A stretch of 10,000 nt of DNA, from the NCBI GenBank assembly GCA_018398815.1, contig CM031609.1, forward strand, positions 30,712,784 through 30,722,783. The letters are read 5' to 3'. Origin of the DNA: Conus ventricosus. Its lineage: Eukaryota; Mollusca; Gastropoda; Neogastropoda; Conidae. Below the pieces are notes generated by a model, which ran no database searches, was not told the DNA's origin, and was given only the letters and a program-made list of their open reading frames with translations. Of the stretch, positions 1-9,008 are shown in pieces. Both the position numbers and the translations under genes were made by a program. Position 1 is the stretch's first letter; each line of letters opens with the position of its first letter.

Positions 1-660
1 ACACACATAACAGGGAAGAACAAAAGAAAGTAAAAAACTAAAAAAAATTTTCCCCCTTCTGATCCTTGTTTTCCTCAAACTTTCAAGAAGTTTGGGGCGT
101 GGCGCCCCAAAAAAAAAGGGGCCCCCTTTTGGAAAAGTAAACCCTTAAGCAACATAAAATTTTTTGGGCCCTTTTTTTGCTCAAAAAACACTTTTGAAAA
201 ATAAGTAAAGGGATTGAAAATCGATCCACAGTAATTTAAATTTCTTACGAAATCCTGCTTGACTTTTCTAAAAAATCTTTTTATTTTCCCCAAAACCATT
301 TGTTAACCTTGCTTTTAAAAAAATGGGGGAATAACTTTTACTGTTGCCCTAATAATAAAAAAACCTCTAAAATTTGGGTTTCCCTTGGGTTTTCCTATCC
401 CTTTTTTTTAATAAACCGGTTTTTTAAAATTTGCTTACCCTTCCCTTTTGGATAAAACCCCCCTTTACAAAACAAACATTGAACAATTTAAAAAGGGAAC
501 CCTTGGGTGAGGGTTAGGGGAGCTCCGGCTTTTCAAAAAAAAAAATCTCGGGGGGACACAAAACCCATAAAATTCCCCCATTTTTTAACCTGGCTTCAGT
601 TTGGGTGTTTGGTTTTCCTTTTCATCCCATTCATCCTTTCCTAAATTGGGCACGGTCGTT
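1..660. other. A/T-rich non-coding stretch, no gene seen
   Basis: This stretch is a succession of short A, T, C and G homopolymer runs with little mixed sequence. The only open frame of any size is a short minus-strand one at 75-299, whose translation is rich in F, K and G and matches no family I recognise. I see no splice-bounded exon, RNA gene or repeat. The dense homopolymers suggest unpolished long-read sequence, so any frame here could be broken or created by length errors. I am confident only that nothing recognisable is present. Confidence 0.6.
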
Positions 661-1030
661 TAACCCGGGGAGGGGCCCTCCCACCCCTACCCCAAAAACC
701 TATTCCCAACACTAGAGCGGAAAAACCAGGCCCCCTTTAACCCAAAACCCCCTTTTAAAATCACCGCACCTCTTTATTTTCAAAAAACACCCAAAAAACC
801 CAAAGGGGGGCCACCACTCCCCACGCCCCATCTCCCAACCACACCCCTTTTTCCCCCCCTTCTTTCCCCTGCCCCACCCTACCCTACTACGACCCTAAAA
901 CCCTAACCTATACTAAAACAAAAATTGCGGTAAATCACGGGCGACCTAGGGACGCAGAGATAGCCCCACACGGGGGGTGGCTAACTAATAGGACAAGAAA
1001 AAAAACCCAAGGCCCTCTAAATTTAAACGC
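660..1030. other. C-rich, G-poor stretch, no gene seen
   Basis: The plus strand is strongly C-rich and G-poor; the row 841-900, for example, contains only two G. Short runs resembling CCCTAAA/CCCTAA occur near 891-908 but make no more than two imperfect units. No gene, RNA or long repeat is visible. The skew may be biological, such as a degenerate pyrimidine-rich repeat, or a basecalling artefact. Confidence 0.5.
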
Positions 1031-1052
1031 AAACCAACCCCCCCCCGGGGGT

Positions 1053-1085
1053 CCCCCCTCCCCCCCCAGGACCCCCCCTTCCCCC
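1053..1085 (-). other. Potential G-quadruplex on minus strand (four C runs on plus)
   Basis: The plus strand has C runs at 1053-1058, 1060-1067, 1072-1078 and 1081-1085, separated by spacers of 1, 4 and 2 bases. The complementary strand therefore has four G runs of at least five with short loops, which satisfies the usual G-quadruplex rule (four runs of three or more G, loops up to seven). The plus strand could form an i-motif. The surrounding sequence appears to have unreliable homopolymer lengths, so exact run sizes are uncertain. The pattern would survive modest shortening. Confidence 0.45.
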
Positions 1086-1199
1086 TTTTTGACCCCGGGC
1101 CCACAAATCGCCTGGTCCCGCTTTCCCAAAGGGGAGGCAGCGCCCAAGTTTTCTAAAAACTGTGCTGGCCACCCCGTCCCAAAAGGAGGCAGTACTAAC

Positions 1200-1515
1200 A
1201 CCCAAAAACCCCTATTTCCCTAACACTACACCCCGCAAAAACCCCCCCCCTAGGGGACCCCCATCCGGGCCCCGGGAGAGCTCCAGTCCTCGGCGCGGGT
1301 GCTTTGACCCCCCCCACGGCTGACACCTCCCGGGAAGACTCTGCACCCCGGGCCTGACCGTGGCCCCCCAAAAAACAAACTCCCCCCCCCCCGGGAAAGA
1401 TCCACCCCCCGGGCGCGACCGGGCTCCTCGCAAAACTAAACCTCCCTCTTTTCCGCCTGGGAAACGACACCTACCCCACACCAGACGCCCCCCCGCACAG
1501 TCCGGGGGGCTCAAA
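1200..1515. repeat. Degenerate GC-rich tandem repeat, period about 58-66 bp
   Basis: A CCCGGGA-type start recurs at 1271, 1329, 1390 and, as CCTGGGAAA, at 1456, giving spacings of 58, 61 and 66. Unit 1271 and unit 1390 align well over about 30 bases (CCCGGGARAGMTCCA, then a C-rich segment, then GGCGCG). Units 1329 and 1390 align over most of their length by eye, sharing CCCGGGAA, CACC, CCGGGC, GACCG, an A-rich segment and CTCCC. A second landmark, CGCAAAA, occurs at 1234 and 1429, with related versions near 1368 and 1493, which implies a further unit beginning near 1200. The units are imperfect and interrupted by C runs. This could be a diverged minisatellite; part of the divergence may be sequencing error. 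Similar GGGAAA motifs continue irregularly to about 1710. Confidence 0.5.
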
Positions 1516-1800
1516 GGGAAAAAACCTCCCCCTAAAAAGGCCCCCCAAAACACTGAGGGTGGGGGAAAGGGTCTGGGGGCCCGCCCCCCCCCACGGGAAA
1601 GGCCGGGAACCCGGGGTAAGAAACCAGGTGGCGGGGAAAACCCCGGGAAAAACCCCCCGGTAGCCGAAAGACGGCCGAGGCCTGGATGGTTTCCCCTCCC
1701 TGGGAAAAGCACAGGCAACTGGCGCCCCCCGCTCACCCTCCCCGGCACGCGGCACAGCCCTGCGGGGGTTTCGGGCCCCCCACCCTAAAGGAGGGAAACC
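1516..1800. other. GC-rich block, no gene seen
   Basis: This continues the GC-rich composition of the tandem repeat with CGGGAAA-like motifs at 1594, 1645 and 1701, but no regular spacing can be defended. Long open frames cover it on both strands (1360-1788 plus; 1212-1748 and 1471-1833 minus). Their translations are monotonous P, G, R and K sequence, as expected where C and G runs remove stop codons. I do not consider any of them a gene. Confidence 0.5.
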
Positions 1801-3540
1801 GGAAAAACCTCCCTTGACACAACTTGGGGCCACTACTTTTAATTTTGGCTTTTAAACCCGAGCCATCAAGGCCCATAAGAAACCGGGTAAACCCTTAACT
1901 CTTACATCCCCTTGCCTATTTTCCCACCCCGGGCAGGGAGAGTGACCCCTTAAATTTTTGGGGAATGCACCCCCCAAACCCCTTATTTTGGGTTTTTACC
2001 CAATCCATTTCCCCCAAAACCCTTACCCCCAGAAAACAAAAAAATATTTTTCCCTGGGGGCCCCAACCACGCTTTTACTCATAAAATTATGGCCACACAT
2101 CAAAAATTTGACACCCCAAAATTTCTCGAGAAAAAAAACCCAAAACTAAGAACCCAAAAACGGACTCCAGGGGTCCCCTTTGGGAAATACAAAATTTAAA
2201 TTTAAGAAAATGGGAAAACTCAAAAGGGAAAATTTTTCCCACACATAATCATAAAATAAACTTCAAAAAAAAAAACCCAACAAAAGAAAAAAAAAAAACT
2301 TATAAATTTTCTAACGGTTCCCCAGTTCAAAAGCAAAATTCATAAAAAAAAGAATCGGCTCGCAGCCCAACCCTTCACTTTTTTCCTTAAATCCCTCTTT
2401 CCCTTTTCCCAATTATAACAAAATCAAAAACAGTTTTGTTCCCCCCAAAATTTCCACCAGCACCCCATTCTCATGTCATCCTTTGCATAAAAAACCCCGG
2501 GGGGTTAAAATCCTTGTTATGCCAACACAACCATACTTCATACAATTTTACTTTGCTTCCCCCAATCCTCCGTTTTTAAATTCATAAACCTGCGAGTTTA
2601 CCCGCCTTAAACTTTCCCAAACCCCTTTCTTTCCGACCCCAAAAATTCCCATCAGGGGGACGGGTCTCCCTGCAACCAAAGATTTTTTTCTCCAACCCTT
2701 TTTTTCTGTCCCAAACACATACATCCCTGCATGTTTACGACTGTCATTTATTTAAAAAAAAAAAAACAACTTCAAACCCCATAGGGGACCACTGTCCTGC
2801 CCAAAACCCGCGAAACGTCCCAGATACAGCCCAAACCCGGCGCACGAAACCCCCCGCGTCGAGAACCATGACCCGAAAAACAAAGTAAAAAAAGACACCA
2901 ATATGAATTAAATAGTCCCCGGAAACCGTACTCCCGTAAAAACCCAAATTCGACAACCAATTAACCTTTGGCCCCCCCACTGCACATTTAAACCCCCCAA
3001 TCCAATCCCTGTGCAGGAAAACCCCTCCAAAATCGTTTCCCTAAAATTTTTTTCAACGAACTACAAACTATTTACAACTAAAATTTGGGCACAACCCCTT
3101 TAAAAACGTTCACCCCGACAAAACTCCACCTGACTTAAAACAATGATCCCCAACAAAATGAAACCCCTCGTTTATTTTTCCTTTACTGACCCCCCCTAAA
3201 ATTTTAACATAAATTTAATCAAAACCCCAATATCTAAATCACCGTCCATAAAAGTTATTATATCAAACCCCAAACACTGCCCCACCAAAACCCTGATCAC
3301 ATGACAATCGAACTCAGGCCCCACAAAGAACACACTTCCCGAAAAATAAAAAAAAAAAAGGTAACAAAAACCCGGGCTCCCAATTTCAATCACAAAACCC
3401 AAAGCGACATCAAAAACCAGAAAAACCCAGTAAAAACGCAAAAACCCAAAATACAACTAAACAAAACATACCACTACGTACAACCAGCCATAATACAAGA
3501 AAACATACGAACAACACCACCATAAACCCAAAACAAATCC
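1801..3540. other. A/C-rich non-coding stretch, no gene seen
   Basis: The plus strand consists largely of A and C runs with few G. Short open frames at 1958-2149 and 3301-3525 (plus) and 2744-2980 and 3196-3456 (minus) arise because T is scarce on the plus strand, which makes stop codons rare in plus frames. None shows a recognisable motif. No RNA gene, terminal inverted repeat or microsatellite is evident. Confidence 0.55.
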
Positions 3541-3543
3541 CCA

Positions 3544-3564
3544 AACCCTTGTACAACAAGGGTT
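3544..3564. repeat. Small perfect inverted repeat (8-bp arms, 5-nt loop)
   Basis: AACCCTTG at 3544-3551 and its exact complement CAAGGGTT at 3557-3564 flank the spacer TACAA. It could fold as a short hairpin, but nothing nearby indicates a function, and a match of this size can occur by chance in several kilobases. Confidence 0.5.
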
Positions 3565-4400
3565 AAACCCAAAACCATTTTTCTGCAACGGGCTGAAGTG
3601 GCCAACAGAGACGACACAGAAACCCGGGGAACAGGCCAAAGGGGAAAACCAGACCCGACGAGGAAACCCGGCACTGACTATGACTCGAAGTTTACTCACT
3701 CGACAAAAAGGCGCCCGCCGGGCCCCAACAAAAAGGCGCGTTTTCCCCTCCGACGAACACCAGGGGCCGGGAAATGAAGCTACCCCAACCATTCCCCACC
3801 TGGTCGAATCAAAACGAAATCAACTCACCAAAAACAAAAAAGCGATTGGGGCAGAGCAGCGTATCCCCCCCCCGAGCTGACCACGCCGGGGCCCAAAAAA
3901 ACAATTGCCGTGCAAAAGCACGACCCTTTACCACAACAACTCACAGACCCACAACCAACCCCGCCCAATCCTGCCCCCCGGGCCTTTGATGTGTAGAAAA
4001 ACCCAATTTAAAAAAAGGGGAACAATCGGAAAAAGAAAAACCCAAACCCCCCGCTTCCCTCCCTTCAACAAGCAAGATTGGGAAATCACAAAATTGTTTT
4101 ACCTTATTTCCCCCGCAACCCCACCCACCTAACCTTTCCCCCTTAACCAAAACCCCCAAACTTTTCACACGCACACCGCACACACCCCAAAATAAAAACC
4201 AATTTGCCCCCACCCTCCCCCCTAAATTTTTGAAAAACCATTTCTTTCCCAAAAACATGAACGGGTGGTTTAAAATACTGCCGTCGGTGCCCCTGATATT
4301 CCCCATTAAGAATAAGAACAAAATCCTCTGTAAATCTAACTCCTAACATAGCTTTCATAAGCCTCATTTCATGCCTTTTTAAAAACATTTTAAAGGGGAC
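3565..4400. other. Mixed to A/C-rich stretch, no gene identified
   Basis: Between about 3580 and 3900 the sequence has more ordinary mixed composition than its surroundings. It is open on the plus strand from 3494 to about 3877 and on the minus strand over 3457-3792. Neither translation contains a domain I recognise, and the plus-strand reading is rich in K, R, P, T and Q, as A/C-rich DNA predicts. It could be a decayed repeat or an exon fragment, but the sequence does not show which. From 3900 to 4400 it returns to A/C runs. Confidence 0.4.
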
Positions 4401-5035
4401 TACCCCAGTTTATTAATAATTTAAAAATTTTCACTGGGTTTAAAATTTTCTTTTTTTCTTTTCCCTGGCCCCGTTTCTTAAAACCCTTTTCCCAAAAAAC
4501 GGAGGAATTTTTAATGTTGTGTTTTTAAAGCTGTTCATCTCTTTGCGCTTAAAAAACTCTTGCCTTTCTTTTTAGCCCTGTGGTTTTTTATTTCTTTCTT
4601 TGATCGTACATATTCCCCTTCCCTTTTTCCCTTTTTTTTTTCCCCGGGGTTGAAACTAAAAATCTTTAACTTTTTCCGAGTTTCCCTTTTTAAAAACTTG
4701 AGGGACATTCTTTATCAAACCCTCTATTTTTTTCCTTTCTTAAAGAATATAGCAATTTTTATGCAAAACAGTAAATGCAGATTTCAAACACTCTAAAAAA
4801 AAGTAAACGAGAGCATTATCTACATTATATTCTATTTCATCTGTTTCCTCTTTTAATTTTCTTTGATTTTACAACTATTAAAAACCCTTTTAAAATATTT
4901 ATGGTTTTTTTCATTTTTCCCACACTATTTATCCCAAGGGAAAAATTTTTTATTTCTGTTTCCCTTTTGGCTCCCAATTTATTTTTTAATTTGGGGAAAT
5001 CTTCGTTTTTAACGTTCATGTAACAGGCAAGTGGG
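4401..5035. other. T-rich low-complexity stretch, no gene seen
   Basis: The plus strand becomes strongly T-rich with very few G. Two overlapping plus frames (4560-4796 and 4775-5023) encode F, L, I and K-rich strings that reflect TTT, CTT and AAA codons, not a membrane protein with any recognisable pattern. I see no gene or RNA here. Confidence 0.55.
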
Positions 5036-5900
5036 GGGATTTTGGGAACACATTTTCAACATAAGCGAACATTTACAAATTCAACACCAAAAATGTCACA
5101 CGCCCCGAAGAAATAATCTCCCCATTGGCCCGGGGCCCAGAGATATAAGGGAAACTATTAACAAAAAACCCTTCCCCGTAATCCCCCAATAATAATACAA
5201 TCATATCCCTTTTCACATTCCCAAACAATTTTTCCCCAAAATGTTAAAAACAACAAACAGGGGATTTTCCCTTCAAAAACCCCCAAAGGGAAAGCTTACC
5301 GACATATCTTCGAAATTCCCCTTGCAATTGGGAAATTCTGACCAACAGGTTTTTGGGGTCAAGTCACCCCTTCAGTAAAACAAAAAAAATCATCGAACTC
5401 ACGTGGGGGTAAAGACAAGGAAACCCTTTCCAAAAACCCTAAAACCATTTCCAAAATTTGGGGGGAAAATTTTCCAAAATGGCCCGAATCCCAATCGGAG
5501 GGAAGTAGCTAGATCTGTAAATTTTAACTTTTGAAGTTTCCAAAAAGTGAATTGTTTTTTTTTAAAAACAATCATGTTTTTTAGTATTAAGGATTTTTTG
5601 CTCAACGTAAGTCTCAATCTTTTTTGAACCAAAATAAAACCCTTACAAAAACCCCCGGAGTACCAAACCACCCTGAAAAGGATAAGTTTTTTTTCCCTTT
5701 TCCTTTGACAACAAAATCAGAAAAAAAACCCCTCCAAAAATTTTTTATTCCCAAAAATTTTTACTCACGAACGTTTCTGTCAAGCAAACAAAATCATGAG
5801 AAAGAAAATTTTTTTAGGGAACCCGGATTTTCCTTAACTTTGGTTTGCAACCATTAAGTTGTAGTTTTTAAAAAATTTCACGTTTTTTTGGGGCGAATCA
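5036..5900. other. Mixed-composition stretch at the strand-bias switch, no gene seen
   Basis: The composition moves from A/C runs to T/G runs across this stretch. Open frames at 5399-5671 (minus) and 5624-5857 (plus) are short, overlap in opposite directions and resemble no family. Apart from a small hairpin at 5551-5572 there is no structured feature. Confidence 0.5.
5551..5572. repeat. Small perfect inverted repeat (9-bp arms, 4-nt loop)
   Basis: ATTGTTTTT at 5551-5559 and AAAAACAAT at 5564-5572 are exact complements around TTTT. The arms are low-complexity, so chance is a reasonable explanation. It looks superficially like a terminator hairpin, but there is no gene for it to serve. Confidence 0.4.
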
Positions 5901-7300
5901 GTGGAACCGAAAAAAAAACGAAGAAAGCCTACTATTTTTTTACACATTTCCAAACGGAGTTTTTTGTTTTTATTGAAGGCCCCCGCTTTTAAACCCTATC
6001 CCTTTTTGGGCCTGAACGCCCCCCACTGGACTGGGGTTTGTTTTGAAACCCGTCCCCTTTGGGCGAACACGACTGAACGAGTCATGAAGTTTTCTCTGTT
6101 CGGAGATGGCCTCTTGGGAAAGGGGCTTTTTTAACGGGAAGGGTTTTTTTATGCAGGGGGTGGGGTTTTTAAAACCCCAGCCCCGGGTACCTACCCCTTT
6201 TTGTTTGTTTGGGTTTGGGCCCGGGTGTTGGAAGGGGTGAAGGTCTCAACAGCCCTTGAGGGAAGGGAAAGCAAAAAATTTGGCCCGGGAAAACTTTTTT
6301 GGGGATGGGTTCAGCCTGAAAGGGGCACTTGAGAGGGAGGGGGGCCCTTTTCAGCAACCCAAAACCCGGGAGGGAAAAGGGGGCAAGTCCAGTGGGAAAT
6401 TGCGAGGGGGGGGCGCAGGGCCACCCGGTTCTTGGAAAGGGGGGGGAAGGGAGGTAAAAGGGAGCCATCTGGGGTCCCGGTGAGCAGGTTTTTCTGCGGG
6501 AAACTTGGGCCGAAATGGGGGAGGGTCGTAGAAAGGGGACCTGGGGTTTTTCCGAAAGGGCACCCCCGCTCCCTGGGAGGGCGATTCCTGTTGGGGCCTT
6601 CACAAACCCGCTCACTGGCGTCCAAACCCCGGGAGGGCTTCCCAAGTTCCCCTTGGCTCTAACTGGGTTTTTTTTAAATGATGGGTCTTGCTTGGTTATT
6701 GCACTGTTTTAAACCCTATCTTCCTCCGTTTGGGGGCAGCTGGGGTTTCTGAAAAAGGGTATTTGAATAAAAACAGCCCGAAAAGGGAAATTTTTCGTCC
6801 CCCTTTGTCCCCCGGGGAGTTACCCGTTTGTGTGCAGAAAAGATTCCTTTTTTTGTCACAATTCCTATCTTTCGCTTGTTTGTTTATTTTCCCTTTCTCT
6901 CTCATCTCAGGATTTGGGATGAGGGGTTTTTCTGCTCACTTTTACTGTCTCCCCCAGAGGCTGCCGTCACTTTCACCTTCTTCAAAATTTTTTATCTGTG
7001 TTTACGGGAGAACCAGGGTTTAACCCCCGCCTTCGTTGAAATGGGGTGCTAGGAAAAAAACAGGTTTTTTCTTCGGGGGCGTGGTTTTTTGTCTAATTTA
7101 TACGTGTGTTTCCCCTGACGTTCTCCATGGTTTTAAAGAGGGCCCTTTTGACAGTCCCCTTGGGTTTTTTTCCGGGGACGGGTGGGAAAATCACTGGGGT
7201 GGCGTTTTCAGACTTTTATCGGTTTTCCGTCCTTTTTTGCCCGTCCCAAACCCTCGGGTTGGGGTTTCCCCCGCGTAAGCTGGGCCCGGTTTTAAAAATA
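5901..7300. other. G/T-rich stretch with GC-rich centre, no gene seen
   Basis: The plus strand is G- and T-rich, with a G-rich core at about 6180-6660 where runs of up to nine G occur (6421-6480 has 27 G to 12 C). Open frames on both strands over 6169-6712 give P, G, R and K-rich low-complexity translations and are mutually overlapping shadows. Frames at 6688-7023 and 7036-7360 on the plus strand are not recognisable proteins. A motif of the form CCCGGGAGGG appears near 6365 and 6627, with CCCTGGGAGGG near 6570, but no regular repeat could be established. Confidence 0.5.
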
Positions 7301-8040
7301 ATGTCCTGGAAAGTCCTTTTGCTTTCTGACTATCTGGCCAATGCCACTCCCTTCCACTGACTTCACGCCTAGCCGTTCCCGCGCCGCCTGCCTTTTTTGC
7401 TCCTCTAACCCTATTCCGGTTGTAGTGGCTTCTGGAGAGGGCCTTTGATCATCTCTATGGGTTTTCCCTGAAATTTTCACGGGAACGTCGGGAAAAAGGG
7501 GGCGCCAATTTTTCATGGTCAAGGGAACCCTCCTTGTCAAGGGTCTGTCTGTCTTCTCTGCCCTTTTTAGGATTTCCCCAAAGGGTTTGAGGGTTTGTAT
7601 CCCGCAAAATGCGACCCGTTTTGAAATAAACAGTTTTTCCTTCGTACGGTTTGAACTTTCCCAAAGTTTCCCCTTTTGGGGGGGGTCAGATCCAAAACCT
7701 CTATTAGTTCCCCTGACGTCTAAGGCTGCACGAAGAACCTGGTCAACCAGACAGCCATCTTGGCGACCCACCTACCGAACTGCACGATGAGAAGGGCGAG
7801 GGGTTTTGGTTTTAAAAAAACTCTGAATTTCCCACACGGAAAGCGCGGCTGATAAAAAAAATGGTTAACCAAAGGGTGAAAGAAACCAAGGTTTGTTCAA
7901 ACATGTCGGGCAATCATGTCGTACTGTAGATCTGTCTCCCGAAAAAAATTCTTTCCCCGCCTATGAATTTCAGGTTATTCACTTTTGCCCCCTTTTCCAA
8001 AATATTCGGCTTTTCCCCTTTTCTCCAGTTTTTGCGGCGT
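7301..8040. other. More ordinary-complexity stretch, no gene identified
   Basis: Parts of this stretch, especially 7316-7460 and 7700-7800, read like normal mixed DNA with fewer homopolymers. The minus strand is open over 7292-7771 (about 159 residues), and the translation has a balanced amino-acid mix unlike the low-complexity frames elsewhere. It begins at a GTG instead of ATG, has no recognised motif and no supporting context. It could be an exon fragment, a mobile-element relic or chance. I do not call it a gene. Confidence 0.35.
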
Positions 8041-8520
8041 TTTAGGAATTTCTTTCCCCTGTCTTTTCCCCAAGAACCCGGGATATCTTTTTAAAAAATG
8101 ATGTGACCTTTCCTTTTAGTTTCAAACATTTCGGGGGAAATAAATGGAAATTTTTTTCCTTTTCCCAAAAATTCCCAAACCCTTTCCCCCCATCAGACAT
8201 AAAACACCCGGTTTTAAGGTTTTTGGGAAAAACCTTAAAACATCTGACTGGGGGCCCCCAATCCCTAATTTTTAAGAAAAATTGACATGGTTTTTTTTCA
8301 GGGGCCGGGGGTTTGTTTCGATATCCATCAGGGGAAGCAAGCACGCCCGTAAAAAACCCCCGGCCAAATGCTCTGCTCAAACGAAAACGGAAATTTGGTT
8401 TTAAAACGGGAAAACACGACGAACGCAAACACCCCCTTTTTTCTTGTCCCCCTAAGTGTTCTAAACAAAGCCCAAGGGTTTTTTTCAAATTTCTTCAAAA
8501 CCGATCCACCGAATATTCCA
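8041..8520. other. Homopolymer-rich stretch up to the texture break, no gene seen
   Basis: This is the last part of the homopolymer-dense sequence. Opposed open frames (8042-8488 minus, 8103-8285 and 8313-8528 plus) have no recognisable content. It contains the inverted repeat at 8303-8365. Texture changes to ordinary mixed sequence at roughly 8520. Confidence 0.5.
8303..8365. repeat. Inverted repeat with 12-bp perfect arms and 39-nt spacer
   Basis: GGCCGGGGGTTT at 8303-8314 is exactly complementary to AAACCCCCGGCC at 8354-8365. Allowing small indels, complementarity continues inward (GTTTCG at 8315-8320 against CGTAAA at 8347-8352), so the stem may reach about 18 bp and leave a loop of about 26 bases. 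The arms are GC-rich, which would make a stable hairpin. No gene context explains it. It could be a remnant of a foldback element or a chance match of run-rich sequence. Confidence 0.5.
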
Positions 8521-8664
8521 ATTTTTAGACCTGACGTTGCTGACATAGAACCATGGTGGTGATTCAATCTTGAAATAATTAAAGATGGAATAATTAGTTT
8601 TTTAACGAAATAAGACGAGAGGACAAAAGCACGTCTTTCCTCGACTGTGAATACATGCTCACCA
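8521..8664. other. Unique, normal-complexity sequence before the microsatellites
   Basis: This short stretch is ordinary mixed DNA with few homopolymers. It includes an imperfect direct repeat of GRAATAATTA near 8572 and 8587. It marks the transition from suspect to apparently reliable sequence and forms the flank of the microsatellite region. No gene is apparent. Confidence 0.5.
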
Positions 8665-8680
8665 CCCCCCCCCCCCCCCC
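8665..8680. repeat. Poly-C run of 16
   Basis: Sixteen consecutive C directly precede the GA/GACA microsatellite and mark the edge between unique sequence and the repeat region. The exact length is likely to vary between molecules and reads. Confidence 0.85.
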
Positions 8681-8681
8681 T

Positions 8682-8721
8682 GAGACAGAGAGACAGAGGA
8701 GAGAGAGAGAGAGAGAGAGAG

Positions 8722-8787
<66 letters not shown>

Positions 8788-8791
8788 CAGA
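8682..8791. repeat. (GA)n / GAGACA compound microsatellite
   Basis: This is an almost uninterrupted purine tract made of GA dinucleotides, with GACA and GAAA variants at both ends. Its complement is pure CT/TC with occasional G. A long minus-strand frame (8328-8843) that reads through as alternating S and L is simply translated microsatellite. Confidence 0.9.
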
Positions 8792-8814
8792 TGCTAAGAG
8801 AGCGATAGAAAACA

Positions 8815-8925
8815 GAGGCAGAGACTAGGTGACTGAGTGACAAATACAGAGACAGACAGATCGACAGTCAGACAGACAGACAGACAGAGCATGGTGAAGA
8901 GAAGGAGGAAAATCGGGAGAGAAAA
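8815..8925 (+). repeat. Diverged, shortened copy of the array core
   Basis: Landmarks of the downstream core occur here in the same order: GAGGCAG...GAGAC near 8815-8825, GAGTGACA at 8835-8842, AGACAGACAGATCGACAGTC at about 8849-8868 (compare AGACAGACGGACAGTCGATC), and an A-rich end running into GACAGAGAGAGA at 8922-8938. It begins 194 bp before the first good core, matching the next spacing of 196. The second half of the core (the segment containing ATCACCAGTGAT and GTTATCAGTTGG) is missing, replaced by a GACA tract and unrelated purine-rich sequence. I infer a decayed edge copy; independent similarity between purine-rich tracts is the alternative. Confidence 0.45.
8869..8889. repeat. (CAGA)n microsatellite
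   Basis: About five tandem CAGA units lie inside the diverged core copy. They probably expanded from the AGACAGAC motif that is present as a short form in each good core. Confidence 0.8.
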
Positions 8926-8944
8926 GACAGAGAGAGAGAGAGAA

Positions 8945-8976
<32 letters not shown>

Positions 8977-9008
8977 GAGAATGAGAGAGAGAGAGGGGAG
9001 AGAGAGAG
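8926..9008. repeat. (GA)n microsatellite upstream of the first good core
   Basis: About 83 bases of GA repeat with scattered AAA, ATAG, GGAGAATG and GGGG interruptions. It starts GACAGAGAGA, like the tracts that follow cores 1 and 2, which supports treating it as the spacer belonging to the diverged copy upstream. Confidence 0.85.

Noticed and set aside
888..910. Telomere-like CCCTAAAA/CCCTAAC
   Set aside because: Only about two imperfect units occur and they sit in a generally C/A-rich stretch.
1212..1833. Long overlapping open frames on both strands in the GC-rich block (up to 178 residues)
   Set aside because: The translations are repetitive P, G, R and K strings, frames are open on both strands at once, and scarcity of T and A removes stop codons. 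This is a composition effect over tandem repeats, not coding.
4560..5023. Possible membrane protein from F/L/I-rich plus-strand frames
   Set aside because: The hydrophobic look is a direct product of T-rich low-complexity DNA. The two frames overlap in different registers and neither has loops or motifs of a real transporter.
6880..6918. Splice-acceptor-like pyrimidine tract ending CTCATCTCAG at 6910
   Set aside because: T- and C-rich tracts ending in AG are common in this T-rich stretch, and no credible exon follows it.
1..8520. Palindromic (fold-back) relationship between the C/A-rich and G/T-rich halves
   Set aside because: Several distinctive segments from one half were compared by eye with the reverse complement of the other and did not match. 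Homopolymer noise could hide a match, so a computed dot plot is needed for certainty.
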